Shown: piece by piece, positions 36,141-48,059 of the stretch | Numbering within the stretch: the stretch's first letter is position 1 | Layout: each line of letters opens with the position of its first letter | Origin: Ascaphus truei | Lineage: Eukaryota > Chordata > Amphibia > Anura > Ascaphidae | NCBI GenBank assembly: GCA_036426205.1 | Contig: CM071568.1 | Location: 123,414,945 to 123,478,944, forward strand | DNA length: 64,000 nt | Direction: 5' to 3' | The notes under the pieces: model-generated | The model's input: only the letters and a program-made list of their open reading frames with translations | What the model was told of the DNA's origin: nothing | Databases searched by the model: none | Position numbers and translations under genes: made by a program

Positions 36141-38849
36141 GTCGGTGGCCCTGCATGTGTTCATAGCTTCATACAGATATGTAGAATTGCTAGGGAATTA
36201 CTGATTGAGGTGGTTCTGACAGGATAGAGTTGTAAGGGGCAAATGAAAATGATTGGTCTTTGAGCAATAAGGAGCTAAGGCAAAAATAAATGCAACATAA
36301 AATCAGTCTCTGAAGAAGCTAGACAAGACCCCAAAAAGTCAACATGGGGCCGATGTACTAAGCACAGCAAAATAAAAAGTGTACACTTTGTGTAAAATTG
36401 ACACATGAAAATCAAATTAAAATGGTTTGTGTACATACACCCATGTACCAAATGTTATTTCCTCAGTGCGCCAAAAATATATACTCGACAATATTGGTGC
36501 ACACAAATGGGATGCGCATGACGCACCGATGTACATTAAATATAAAATAATAATAATAGTATGTGTCCATTAAAAAAAACAGTTGAATCTGGCCTAGGAC
36601 CTAATAAGTTTGTGAAAAATTGTTTGCGCAGAGTTAAATTATATGCAGCAACCCAAAATGTATTCTATAGGTTAACAAAATGTAGTATTTTCACAGTTTG
36701 GCCATTTATAAATATTACTCAATGTATACGTACTAATACTAGTTATAAATAAAGAGGAGGGGGAAAAAAGGAAGCAACGCACAAAACATCCACAAAGTCA
36801 GCACAGTAGTCAAGTCGTTAGGAAAATTAAAAATCCCTTGTTTAAATGTGTCTGGTTACAAAAAGGTTTAACAAACAACGCATTAGCAGTGCCCCAGCCA
36901 TCCCTCCCCCCCCCCCCCCCAACCTAAAATAAAGCCTATCCTATCCTAGCACATTTTGCGCCAAACAGGGCCTTTTTCCATATAGCCTTGGCTGCCATGT
37001 TGACATATTGAACTGTGCAATGCCATGCCTTTTATTCTGCTTAATGTACTGTTTGCCCTGCTTGGGAGTCTGCGCGCGGAGACCTGAATGCAGCGTGTTC
37101 TGCTTGCACAAAGCATTGGCTGCTTTGGAAGAGGAAACGCCATCCTAGCACCAGGTTTGTGAGTGGATAAATAATAAAATCCACATTATTTTATTTTAAA
37201 AATTGTATCGGGTATTCAACATCATGACAATGTATCATATAAACAACCTCCATGCCAATCACTCGCAGTTTATTAAAGGTTGTACTACTTTTTAAAACAA
37301 AAATTCTGACGCACAAAATTGTAAAATAGATCATCAGTAAATGGATTTATACATGGCTTGTTTTAAAGGAAAAAACTTGTCTGTTATTTATACTGAAGCG
37401 TTGATAAGTGTAAATATCTTTTCTTGTGTAGTTGGGTACTAGGATTTCATCTGTCTCCGTTTGTTGTTTTTATAGTTAGGGAAAGCGCCCTACCCAGATA
37501 CCATCCGTAGCAACGAGTAAGCTTATTCCCCAAAAGGGTTCCCCAGATAGGAACTTTAGTGCATAGATACATCAGCCCAATCGGAAGGTCCATAGCCAAC
37601 TCAGACCCGTCTGCCTAGAGCTGGCAGTCCGTGTACAGCACCGGGGTATTGATCCCTAGGAAATAGGTCAGTCAATGCCCGCAAGGGTCTCACTAGTAAA
37701 TAGGACATTTCGGATACTATACAGAAGAGGGACGATTTAGCCGACACAAAGAGAAACAAACCTAAGTACCCCCCTGGAGTATTAGGATATGGGTAGGGTT
37801 GGACAGGCTGCACGGATCCAGCACCTTGAGAAGGTATGAGAGACTGAGCAAAGTCATGTACATAGTTAACCGATGAAAAACGCCGTTGAAGGAGGGTTAC
37901 ATTTTTTTTTCCCACTGGAAAAATAAGTAAAAACAACAAAACCAATAGATTAATTTTCTCAAAAAGGTGGGTATGTTTTCTGCATTTGCCTAAACACTTC
38001 TAATAAAGCTGATTACTTAAATAGGTAATACCTACAAAGAGATATGCAGCATTGGATCACTCCAATTGTGAGAAGTTGTATGATAATGGAACTACAGTAA
38101 AGTTGCTATGTTTGTCATTCAAGCATTTCTACAAATTGTATCATCACTTTTACTAGGGCTAACAACCCAGCAAATGTGTCAACTATGACAGCACACAACG
38201 GTGATCAGTCAGGTGTTCCAATTTGCTTGGACGCCTTCATTCCAAGTATAACCAAGTCAGAGCTCTCTCTCCACATATTGTCAGAAATGTGAAATCTCAA
38301 CTATATGAAAAGACACGTATGATACCATTTGGTAATATGTTTCTATAGCAACAAAAGAAGAAATACATTTAAAGACCTGTGTAACCAGGCATCCCCTGGG
38401 CTACTAATGCCCCTACCCAACACGCAAGCCCTGGTACTAGCACAGGCAGTGTTGGGGTTAAATCTATGCTCCTTGCTGCCGCTGTAAACAATTCCCTTAG
38501 GTGACAGGGGGCGGCCCTACGGCCTGGGTACTGCCCTATCAAGGGCTCAGACCTACGACCCTCCCCTGGCTACAAAAAGAGCTGCAGACCTAAATTTAGT
38601 TAGGTCCTGAGAGAGAGTTGGAAGTGTGGAGTCAGGGCTCTGGTTCACCTTCCTTCCCCCCCTCCCGATCTTCTACCCCACATTCCACTAGGGAGTGTGG
38701 GAGACAAGGCTAAACCTTTGGGGCCTCAAGCCCTGGGGGTTGAGTCCAGGGACAAAGAGAGCAGCAAGCTGCAAGGTGATCTTCTGCTGGGTTATGTAGG
38801 GTCCAGTGGAAGGGAGTCTCTCTTGCTGAGGAAGATGTATGCTATAATG

Positions 38850-39113
38850 CAGGGGTGCACAATCTTTCCCTGCTGCGCCCCCCTGCCTGCTTCCCTCCCT
38901 GCTCACACCACCCCCCCCTCCCTTACCTTGTCTCCGTCGTCAAATGATGCCGCTGGGTAACGTGATCCCGCAGCGTTATTTGACACAGCGTTGCCGAAGA
39001 CAAGGTAAGTGAAGTTGCAGAGGCCTCACGCGATATCCCGGCATTAATTGAAATGCCTTGGGGGAAAAGCACAGGGCTGCTGCGCCCCCCTTGAAAAATC
39101 TTGCACCCCCTTG
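38850..39113. mobile_element. hAT-type MITE, family H, copy 6 (degenerate)
   Basis: It starts CAGGGGTGCACAATCTTT and ends near CTTGCACCCCCTTG. It shares the family stretch around 39013-39080 (GCAGAGGCCTCACGCGAT...GAAATGCCTTGGG) with copy 4. A G-run of about 18 at the right end hides any target duplication. It is nested in the LTR-like unit 38380-39730. Confidence 0.6.
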
Positions 39114-39328
39114 GGGGGGGGGGGGGGGGCGGGAGGGTGCCTCCAATATGGTGAAGCAATGAAAACCCCAGTTACGGTTTTGTACTCTGCCTGAGACTGC
39201 AGTTCTTCAGGGAGGGAGAGAGTGTTTCCCCAGGGGACTGCAACTATCCATGATGGGCTCTGTGGGAATGGAGGCGCTGTACCATCAGAGAGAAGAATCA
39301 CCCAAGCACCTAAAGCCTGTCCTGATGA

Positions 39329-39618
39329 GGCTGCGTCCCCGCTGGTGCTGAGCGCGCGGTGCTTGCCGCTTTTACTTACATAAATCTATATGTGCAAGTC
39401 CCCGCTCACGCGGTGCATGGGCACGCACGCACGCTCACTCACTCACGGTGCTTGCGTAAACAAACAAAAAATAACTTTCAAGCGCGCTCAACTTGCCCGC
39501 AATGCCACCCCCCCGCGCGCTTGCGAAATAGGCAGGACACCCGGCGCTCATGCTTAGAGAGTTGGTTACGTCACCGCTCTCAAGCATTAGCGCAGTCAGC
39601 GCCAGCGGGGCCGCAGCC
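39329..39618. mobile_element. PIF/Harbinger-type MITE inside an LTR
   Basis: The ends GGCTGCGTCCCCGCTGG and GGCTGCGGCCCCGCTGG (right end reversed) are near-identical. The flanking trinucleotides are TGA and TTA, one change from a TWA duplication. It is non-coding and nested in the LTR-like unit 38380-39730. Confidence 0.55.
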
Positions 39619-40890
39619 TTATCCCCACTGCCACCGGCAGAAGCTCAGAGCCTCCTGTGAGCCAGACAGGTAGCACCAACGCCAGGTAACCACAGGAAAT
39701 CTCCCTTAGGGTGGGGGAACACGGGTTACACCTAAAAAAACAAAACACTTCAATGAACTGAATACAAAATCCTCAAAGAACTAAACAGTTTCTCAAAGAT
39801 AGCTATTTTTATTTTTTACTTTTAAATGCCACAAACCAACTAACACAACAGTTTAAACATCTAATTAATGTGCCTCACAAAACATTGGAATCAATAATAG
39901 AGGAAGTCACCAAAGAAAAAGGCAAATAGGTCATTAAAAGCCAGTTATACCACCTTTTTGGAGGAAGAGTACAATAAAGGCTGTACTGTATACAAATACA
40001 GACAAAACACAGAGGAAGAGACAGGGAGGGGCCCATATTCCTTTTACTGGAGAAGATTTGAATCATTCATTTAAACGGAGCAGAACTCTTTCCTAGAACA
40101 GAGAAAAAGCTTCACAATATTGGAACAGAAAAAAGAGGGGAGATATGCAGAACGCATTCTAAATTTGACACTCAAATGTAATAAAAGTTCTGATGGTTGT
40201 TCCAATAATGCACCTTTTTACAGAGGAGCTTTACATACAGTACCTTCACTTGTAAATAGTAATTAATTAAACAGACACAGGAGATGTTGAATGATGTCAG
40301 CCAGTCTATCGAACAAGCAATAGAGCACAATAACAGTTAACACTCCATAGTGAATAATGCTGTTTGGAATTTTTTTTATTTGTTAAGGCATGCCCATGGA
40401 AAGAAAAATAAATAAATAATAATATAGGAGTGAGACATTCCCAACACTGAATTAAACCAGGCCGGAAGACTAACCTAATGGGATTTCATGTAGATTTGTA
40501 CAAATACATACTCTTTCATTGTAAAAATACAGGTATGTGCAAATAGAAATAATGAGAGCCCTTCTCTTAAGAAGATTACAAACCAGTGTGGGCATTAAAA
40601 TAAGTAATAAATCAGTTCTAACATTTGCCTGGTTGTCACAGTCAAGAGACTTGAATTGCTTCAATTAAGCATCAAGATTGAACACAGGAAAACATAATAG
40701 AATGACATCAAAATATTTTGACTATCTTGGGACTATGGTAAACCATTAATTGAGGTCTCCTGATCAAAATGAAAGTGAGTTTATAGAACAAAAACATTGA
40801 CATTTTTATCAAAGTACACTAATAAACGTTACATATTAAAGCAAGTCCCTTACATGTGCCTGGCCACTGCAGCACGTACATAAAGTATTA

Positions 40891-41163
<273 letters not shown>

Positions 41164-42488
41164 TCATCTCCCCACACACACACCCTGGTGACAATAAACA
41201 GCCCCAGAACTGTGTAAAACAATCCATGGAAATAAACTTTTATAAGCTAAGTGGCACTTGGAGGTGTTTGGGGGGAACCAACAACCCAGAATAAAATGTA
41301 TGTAGAAGTGGAGAATAATGGTTAATGCTCTGCTTGTAGTAATATATGTTATACACATAATTTGCTTATCGCAATAGAAGATTGAGGGACTCTATTCATA
41401 CAGCAGCCTTCCTACTCTTGGTAACTGGCCAAGTAGGAAGTCATTAAAATCCCACACAAATCCAGATTGTAAAGGGACCATTGGTCTTTGTGTAATAAGG
41501 GCTGGGGACAGAAAGGTAAAAATGAAACCGTGGCTAATATTTGAATAAAAAAGCAGCTAAAGATCCAAAAACACACAACAACTGAACGCAATTCAATTAA
41601 AATGCCAAGTAATTTCTCTCATTTTTGTAGGTGCCGCAAGAGAGGGAGATGGTATGATATGGTAGGATCATAGCACCTACTCCCACTCCCTCCTTTGTTA
41701 CTACGTGGAAGAAAGGACCAACATGGTTACCCACCCTTCTTTGCTATTTATTTTTTACATAAGTAATAGCAATGAGGCCTGGGTTAGTGAATATTATTTC
41801 TGGGGTTGAGAGTTAATTAATGCCAGCATTACTTACACTATTTCCATCTCAGTACACCTGGTTATTTGGGGAACATCACAACAACTCTAGATCTGCCAAG
41901 GAAGAATCTTGGAATTGATTTTCCCAGGGTCTCGGTTAGGGATTGATAAACTTGGCAGTGGTTTGTCATGAAGCTGCGTGTTCCTTTGGCCCACTAACCA
42001 ATACATTAACTCTTTTTCTATTGGTAGCAGGGCTGGAACACTAGCCCACTAATCTTCACTTTACTTTTCAGGGTCTCTCCCAGAAGGTCCGACCGCCACA
42101 GTTTGGATGTTTTCCTACAATCCTGCCTACTCTTTATTTTTTTTTAAGTAGCTTTTTATAGGCAAACCTCAAAAAAGGTGTTGTAGGGGGAAGTGTCATT
42201 TTTGTAAAGCTGCATCTTTTAGGTACGAGCAAAGAAAAACATTAGTTTGACAAAATATGTAGTCATATAAAAACACTGCGCATAATGTCTACAGAAAATA
42301 TCAATTATGAAAATAATTACATGGAGGAAGCTCACTGTACAGGTCTATACACATAATCATCCAATATGTGCAGTTTAAACAGTTTTTAGACAGAGAATAG
42401 AGCAGGTAAAGCGGAGTGAGACATGGTGAAGCACAAGTGTTTTTAGTTTTATATGATGGATGCAAGCAGTCAACGTTTCAGGTCCCAA

Positions 42489-42796
42489 GCCAAGCCCATA
42501 GTGCAGGCGCGCACAAGGCGTTGCACGCGCCTGTAACCCGAGCGATCTGTGGACTTCAGATCGCTCACGACGGGGGGCGTTGCATGGGTGTGACATCACA
42601 AGGCTGGTTCGCTATCAATGGTCAATGGCTAAGCCACCCATGTGACGCGCCCACCGCACTAAACTAAAAAAAAAAAAAAATCTTGTCTTCTGGAAACGCT
42701 GCCGCGATTTATCGCACGCGGACTATTGGCGGCCTCATAGAGGAGCCGTCTCTTATTCGCGCCGCGCACACCATCGCAATCACTATGGACGAGGCC
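42489..42796. mobile_element. PIF/Harbinger-like MITE in CARMIL1 intron 1
   Basis: The right end reversed reads GGCCTCGTCCATAGTG and resembles the left end AAGCCCATAGTG and the TCCATAG-containing ends of the 7289-7694 copy. An internal hairpin (GAGCGATCTG...CAGATCGCTC, about 42540-42567) and a poly-A run (42667-42681) are present. No exact target duplication was found. Confidence 0.4.
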
Positions 42797-42946
42797 TTTA
42801 TAGTCGTCATCGGGATCAGAGTAGCACAGATGGGATGTCTGTCTATATTCCAACCAACATATCCACTTTGTCAGTAATTTTTATTGTTAAAAATAATATA
42901 CATATTAGAAATAGCTGTGTTAGTCCAGTCTAGTGCACAGTAAATG

Positions 42947-43068
42947 AGTACTTCAGTATTAGGTGATACCTTTTTTATTTGGACTTATTGATATTAGAAA
43001 ACAAGCTTGTCTTCTAATATCAATAGTTTGTCCAAATTAAAAAAAAAAAAAAGGTATCACCTAATATG

Positions 43069-43075
<7 letters not shown>
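42947..43075. repeat. Long near-perfect inverted repeat in CARMIL1 intron 1
   Basis: The left arm GTACTTCAGTATTAGGTGAT...GATATTAGAA is mirrored by TTCTAATATC...CACCTAATATGGAAGTAC around a spacer of about 10 bp containing AAGCTT. The arms are some 53-65 bp, with an expanded poly-A in the right arm. The text resembles a dispersed repeat end seen in amphibians and reptiles, here head-to-head. Confidence 0.75.
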
Positions 43076-43116
<41 letters not shown>

Positions 43117-43182
43117 ACACACAACACACACACACACACAACACACACACAACACACACCCCCAACACACACACACACACAA
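43074..43182. repeat. (CA)n microsatellite
   Basis: CA repeats with a few interruptions (CCACAC, CAACAC, CCCCCAAC). Confidence 0.95.
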
Positions 43183-43704
43183 TAAGCAGGATGTAATATG
43201 TATTGGTCACTCAAGTGAAAGCATTGAATGAATAATTTATAAACTATTTTACTGTGTAAATTGTTATCCACCATTAAAGCCTTTTTAGACAGTTGGGGGG
43301 AAAAAACTAATTAAAAAAAAAAAAACACCTGCAGCCTTATCTCGTGGTGCAGCACAATGCTCTCATTATCCCCAATCCCCACATTGGCTCCAACGAAAAT
43401 ATTTGTATAGAAATCATTTATTGATCCCAAATACACTCCATGCCCTCTCCTCCATGGATCTAAAATCTAGTCAATACTGCACATCTCACCCAGCTCCAGC
43501 AGCCAGAAAGGTTAGCTGCAAGCACACCATGCAGAGCCACGCCCACCCCAGTAACCCCTTTGTTGCTGAAGGGCAAAACGCAGTGCTGTCACCTTCACCA
43601 GCAAAGGGGTCAGTGGCAAGAGCCAGGAAGGGCAGATTTCCTTACTACTAAACATAAGAGGGGGGGGGGGGGCAAGATATATTTTTTAATTACAAACATC
43701 TTAC

Positions 43705-43744
43705 CTATTAATTCTTTGGGAACCTCGGAGCTGTCTTCTGTCAT
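43705..43744 (-). CDS. CARMIL1: CARMIL1 coding exon 1 (start codon to first donor)
   Basis: This is the coding part of the first exon of CARMIL1 (LRRC16A), the capping protein/Arp2/3/myosin-I linker that removes capping protein from actin filament barbed ends at the leading edge. Read on the minus strand, ATG is at 43744-43742, followed by codons for M-T-E-D-S-S-E-V-P-K-E-L-I and one extra base. A canonical donor (GTAAG, starting at 43704) follows. From memory of the family, mammalian CARMIL1 begins almost identically. The single overhanging G joins the first two bases of the exon at 40972-41069 to make GAA (Glu), continuing the expected E-S-I-x-D-V-I-G-R-K run. The exon is far too short for ORF finding and is supported by homology, splice site and phase together. 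Confidence 0.93.
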
Positions 43745-44450
43745 TTTCAGCCCCCTTGTCTTTGAAGGCTAAACGGTGCCAGGCAGCAGCAATCTGCACA
43801 CAGATCCGCGCGCAATAACAAGGTGCTGGTGCAAATCCGATGGGGAATAGCTATCTGATGCCGCTGCTACTGTACGTGCCCACACCACAGCCCCTCCATG
43901 CCCTAGATCTCTCTCTCCTTCAACACAGGAAATAAATGTATCCTGCTTGAGAAATCCCTTTGCACTGAGTGAGTAGGGGGGGGGGAGAGGCTTAAAGAGA
44001 CAGGGAGAGGGGGTGGGGTGTGAAACAGAGATAGGAGGAGGGGAGGCTGATAGCAGCAACGTCTCCCTTAACCTTTATTGCCTCCTTTTTTTCCCCCTCT
44101 CTCCCTTCCTAGGCAGGCCACAGTTCCCAGAGATACTTTCCCTCTCCGTTTCTTTGTAACACTGCCCTCCTCCCTCCCTCTCTGGCAGACACTGTACACC
44201 TACAGGGCTGAGGTGGATGTGTTTCGGAGCATATGAACTGAGCAGCAGTGCAGAAGGAGTGGCACCCCAGGGTGCAGGGGACAGTCCTTCACCTACACAC
44301 ACACAGCTCGCGAGAATGAACCGCAGGGAAACCCAGCCAGCCCCACACATCTCCCCCTTTAAAGCAAATCTAAATCACCTTCAGCTATCCACGTGCAATG
44401 TAACGGGTGGTTAATGTGAACGGAGGCAGCCACATTTACATATATCTTCA
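43745..44450 (-). promoter_or_regulatory. CARMIL1: CARMIL1 5' UTR and probable promoter region
   Basis: The sequence immediately upstream of the CARMIL1 start codon (higher coordinates, minus strand) must contain its 5' UTR and, unless there is an upstream non-coding exon, its promoter. It is less AT-rich than the surrounding introns, has purine/pyrimidine tracts (G-rich around 43976-44045; C/T-rich around 44088-44190) and contains no recognised transposon, unlike most of the window. No TATA box or transcription start can be fixed by reading alone. The assignment is positional. Confidence 0.5.
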
Positions 44451-45240
44451 CAGCAATTGTCAGTTGTGTACATGTTGCACTCGGGTTGCAATCATCAGGA
44501 ATCAAAAATGACAAACCAGGATACCATTTTCCCTCTTGACATCATGTGTTTTGCAGCCTGTGGGAGTAAATGCGTGGGTATTATTTCAGGGTACAGCCAC
44601 AAGAAAAATAAATAATTTTTAAATAAATAAATAATTACTAAAAAAATAAATAAAATGTGTCATATATTTTACGGTGTTTAGTGCTACATGTTTGACCCCA
44701 AATCCCAAACTTTATTTTTTTAGAAACTGGTTACTTTTCAGAAACAAGCAGATCACCAAATCTCATTACTCTAAACGGTTGCTAAACATCACCCGGCAAA
44801 AATGAAAAGAAACCTTTTAGTAGCTACATATTTTTATTTTTTACTATTGTTTTCTCCAAAACGCCAGATGTAGCCCTGCAAATCACTGCTCCAGATTAGA
44901 AGTTTTCTGGGCAGGGACTGGGAGCCATCTGCTGGTGCAGGAAGAATTCGTCTCCTCATTTGCTTGTGTTTGTTTATTCCTCACCTCCTCTCAGTTTCTA
45001 AATGTTAAGCAGAGAGCAGATGGAAAAGCTGATTTAGAGGGCTGACAATACCACAACAAACCTACAAGTTCTTTGCTTACCCAGCTAAACCGTCTCACAT
45101 TGGAAAGCTTATGTGAAACTGGGCCCATCTGTTAGTAATGGAATTAAAGGGATCCATTTAAATTCACCATAAGAAATAGATTGGTGTATCATTGATTCTA
45201 AGACGTGTTTCATGAAGATGTATGAGAAGATCATTTTATA
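44451..45240. other. Intergenic sequence, nothing recognised
   Basis: An AT-rich stretch between the CARMIL1 upstream region and the LTR-like repeat at 45245. It has poly-A/AAATAAA runs near 44607-44650 and no ORF, RNA gene or repeat that I can identify. A CMAH leader exon could lie anywhere from here to 55.2 kb but was not recognised. Confidence 0.5.
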
Positions 45241-45244
45241 TTTA

Positions 45245-46889
45245 TGTAACGGTTTTCCCCCCCCCGATCGCAGATTGTACTGTGTGGGTGCAGGAAACAT
45301 ATATTGTTACTCGGTGTGGTACATAACCTGTTGGCTCACAGGAGGGCTGAGCTTCCGCCACGGGGAACCTGGGGCAATTATACTATGGACAACTTACTTA
45401 CAATGATGCAGCGCCACCACCTGCGATGGCTCCCACCAGAGGGGGAGTGGTTCCTCGCAGGACAATCAATGATCACATAGACAATGACTTATATAAACGA
45501 ATACCTTTACTAACATGTAATACCATACATCACATTCATAATAACCTGTGTCCCTCTCTAGAGGAGACACCTACTGCGTCACGCAGGACGCTTCCCCAAC
45601 ACCAAGTGAGCCCACCCAGTGTCCAAATAAACCCCACCCAATGTCCCGCACTCTTGCAGAGAGTCAATGGGTGACTGCGCAGTCACAGTTAAGCTAAGGG
45701 CCCGGTGGTGCACTTATGTATTAGATACCTGCCGAGCACTCCGGTGCTCGGGTCAGCAATCTTCACAAAGGCTCAGTTGGCGATGACTCCTTCAACCCTC
45801 CAACCGAACTTCTGCACGTGGACCGCTAGAGCGGTCCCACTCCGGAACAGTCTCTGTGGACCCCAACGTGGGTCCAACCGCTTCACGGGAACAGCAATCT
45901 TCACTGTGTCCCTATCTTCCTAAGGGACACGTGCTACACTATAGGCCGTCCCTATAGTACAGCAACCTGTAGTGGCTTGGGCAACTCCTATGGGCCTAAA
46001 GGGGTTAAGGACCTGTCCCACTCCCCTAACTACCCAAGTCCCTACAGCCTCACTAATGCTGACAGCCAACTTGCTGCGCAACAAGGTGCCTGCCTGTCAG
46101 ACCTCACAGCACTGACCGCTGTGACTCTGACAAGGCAGCACTCTACACTAAGGGCAGCGTCCCTATCTTGGGCCTCCCTCAGCAATTAACCCACTACCCT
46201 AGTGGGGGGTTGGGGCCTATCTGGGGTGCGGGTACCTATAGGGCCGCAGGAGCTGTACTCGCTCCCCGCGCCCTTCCTTCCATCACAGCTCCCCTGCTCC
46301 AACGGGTTAACCTGAGTGGCAGGGTCCCTCTCTCTAGAGCAGTCCCTGGCAACACTCTCTCTATCAGAGTTACTAACTACCTCAGACCCTGGGGGTGCTG
46401 GCCTAGTACAGCGAGTCCTGGACTCCTGTACCCTACCTCCTTCCTTGGGCTGCTCCGGTCTCTGACTGCTGGCTAACGTGCTGTAAGCCCGCCAAATGTA
46501 TATCCTCTGCTCAGGCTTCCTAAGCCCTATTGGCTCCCTGGTGTCACATGGGGCGCGCAAAGGCTCTTGGGATATGTAGTCCCAGCTCAGAGCCTTCCCT
46601 GGTAGGCTAGGGGTTCGCGGGCTTTTCCTACCCTGCACTGCGCTTGCGCAAGCTTTCCCGGGCTGTCTCAACCTTCCCTGAGCTGTCCCTATGCTCGCGC
46701 GACTTTGCCCTGTCTCTGGGGCTCTCCCTGCACCTACGCGTCCCTGCGCATGCGCATCCCGTATCCCAATGGCGGCGCCCTGCTTCACCGGCCGCCGGGA
46801 CCTTAGAGACGCGATCGCGGCCTTAGCAACGGCCCGATCGCGTCCCCGGCAACCCATCGAACCCGCAGGCCACTTCCTCGATTATGCTT
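45245..46889. mobile_element. LTR-like repeat, same family as 1145-3056
   Basis: It begins TGTAACGGTTTTCCCCCCCC and shares with the solo LTR at 1145 the GGCTCACAGGAGGGCTGAGC block, the AAGGGCAGCGTCCCTATC block and a CCCTAGTGGGGGGTTGGGGCC block near 46198. The right end merges into a GC-rich stretch (46740-46860) and then a minisatellite, so the boundary is approximate. A 223-codon minus-strand frame (46186-46857) has no recognised domain; I treat it as chance. Confidence 0.5.
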
Positions 46890-47160
46890 CGACGACTCTG
46901 CCGCTGCTCTCCCGGAAATCCACAGCCCATCTTCTCCACTACTCGTCCACGACGCTGACGCTGCTCTCCCGGAAATCCACGGGTCACTTTCTCCATTACG
47001 CTTAGACGACTCTGCCGCTTCTCTCCCGGAAATCCACAGGTCACTTTCTCCATCCCTCTTTGACGACGCTGCAGCTTCTCTACCGGAAATCCACAGGTCA
47101 CTTTCTCCATCCCTCTTCGACGATGCTGCCGCTTCTCTCCAGGGAACCCCCATCTCATCC
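46890..47160. repeat. 57-bp minisatellite, about 4.7 units
   Basis: Units begin with GACGACnCTGCCGCTTCTCT at about 46890, 46947, 47004, 47061 and 47118, followed by CCCGGAAATCCAC and CACTTTCTCCAT. The period is a multiple of three, so minus-strand frames (46803-47228, 46823-47206) repeat every 19 residues. It lies just upstream of the BEN-like frame. Confidence 0.8.
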
Positions 47161-47233
47161 TCCGTAGCACCCATCCACCCAGATGTCCACAGCACCCCAT
47201 GCACAAGATCCAGCTCGTTAGACCGCATGCTGA

Positions 47234-48052
47234 ATGGGTTGTGTCGATATCCCCGGGAACACTACTATGCTGGTAAAGATAGATCTTCTTTTAGAGACCA
47301 TGCTAAATATGGACCAACGGATGGAGAAGATGGATCAACGGATGGAGAAGATGGATCAACTGATGGAGAAGACAGGGACTGACATAGCGGGGATACATAA
47401 TTTGTTCGGAGTTCATGCCCCTGTATCTCCGACGCCGGAGCAGGAGGGTGGCGTGGATGGGATGAATGGGACCTTCGATCGCCTTCCATCACCAAGCGCA
47501 CCCCCTCCCCCAGAAGAATATGTGTACATGTATACCATTGACGAGGATGACATGACAACCCCGTCAAGACCACGCCAGGAGATAACACGGTGACCAAGAC
47601 AGGAGGAAAGTATCCTCCCAGACAACCTACCCTCGCCCGCCACCACAAGCACACCCGCACCCAGAAGAACACCCGCTCCCAGAATCCAACCCACATACGC
47701 TTGCATCGATATGGTGCCCGACATCATCCTGCGCGAGCTGCCAAATCCACTCAGGGAGAAGTATAGGGTGATGGGTGCTGGTTTACCCCAGAAGTATGCC
47801 ATGTTAATCTTCAAGCACCACGTGTCCTACTTGGTGTACTGCGGGTAGGCCAACAATGTAAACTACGAAGGAAATCGCGAAAAAAGGGCGCTTCCTGAAA
47901 ATTTAAGAAGGACTATTGTGGAGGAATTGCGGCGCTATTTTTCAATTACAGATCCTGTAATGAAAATCATGAGAGACGCCATTAATGGCATTTTGCATCA
48001 TGCAAGGCATCTGCCCTGGAAGGACAATCTGGTGGGGATCGAATTTGCGTGA
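47234..48052 (+). pseudogene. BEN-domain-like reading frame with two in-frame stops
   Basis: One continuous reading frame runs from ATG 47234 to TGA 48050-48052 (272 codons), broken only by TGA at 47591 and TAG at 47846, with no frameshift. The first part has short Met/Asp/Gln-rich repeats (M-D-Q-R-M-E-K, coiled-coil-like), then a Pro/Ser/acidic linker. The last 70-80 codons (N-Y-E-G-N-R-E-K-R-A-L-P-E-N-L-R-R-T-I-V, then I-M-R-D-A-I-N-G-I-L) resemble BEN domains, alpha-helical DNA/chromatin-binding modules also found in transposon-associated vertebrate proteins. AATAAA signals follow at 48106. The family call is from motif memory and is moderate. It is probably a recently inactivated transposon or host-like ORF. 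Confidence 0.55.
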
Positions 48053-48059
48053 CTGTTCA

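Larger units (their letters stand above)
38380..39730. mobile_element. LTR-like unit carrying two nested MITEs
   Basis: It begins TGTAACC and ends GGTTACA (perfect 7-bp inverted ends, TG...CA). The flanks are cctg and ccta (3 of 4 identical). A hAT-type MITE (38850-39113) and a Harbinger-type MITE (39329-39618) sit inside. Without them the LTR would be about 0.8 kb. No coding sequence is present. Confidence 0.55.

Noticed and set aside
36946..37143. 65-codon minus-strand ORF as a possible host exon
   Set aside because: There are no convincing splice sites in frame and no protein similarity that I can recall.
46186..46857. 223-codon minus-strand ORF
   Set aside because: It lies in a GC-rich LTR-like repeat, shows no domain that I recognise, and related copies at 1.1 and 17.4 kb do not keep the frame.
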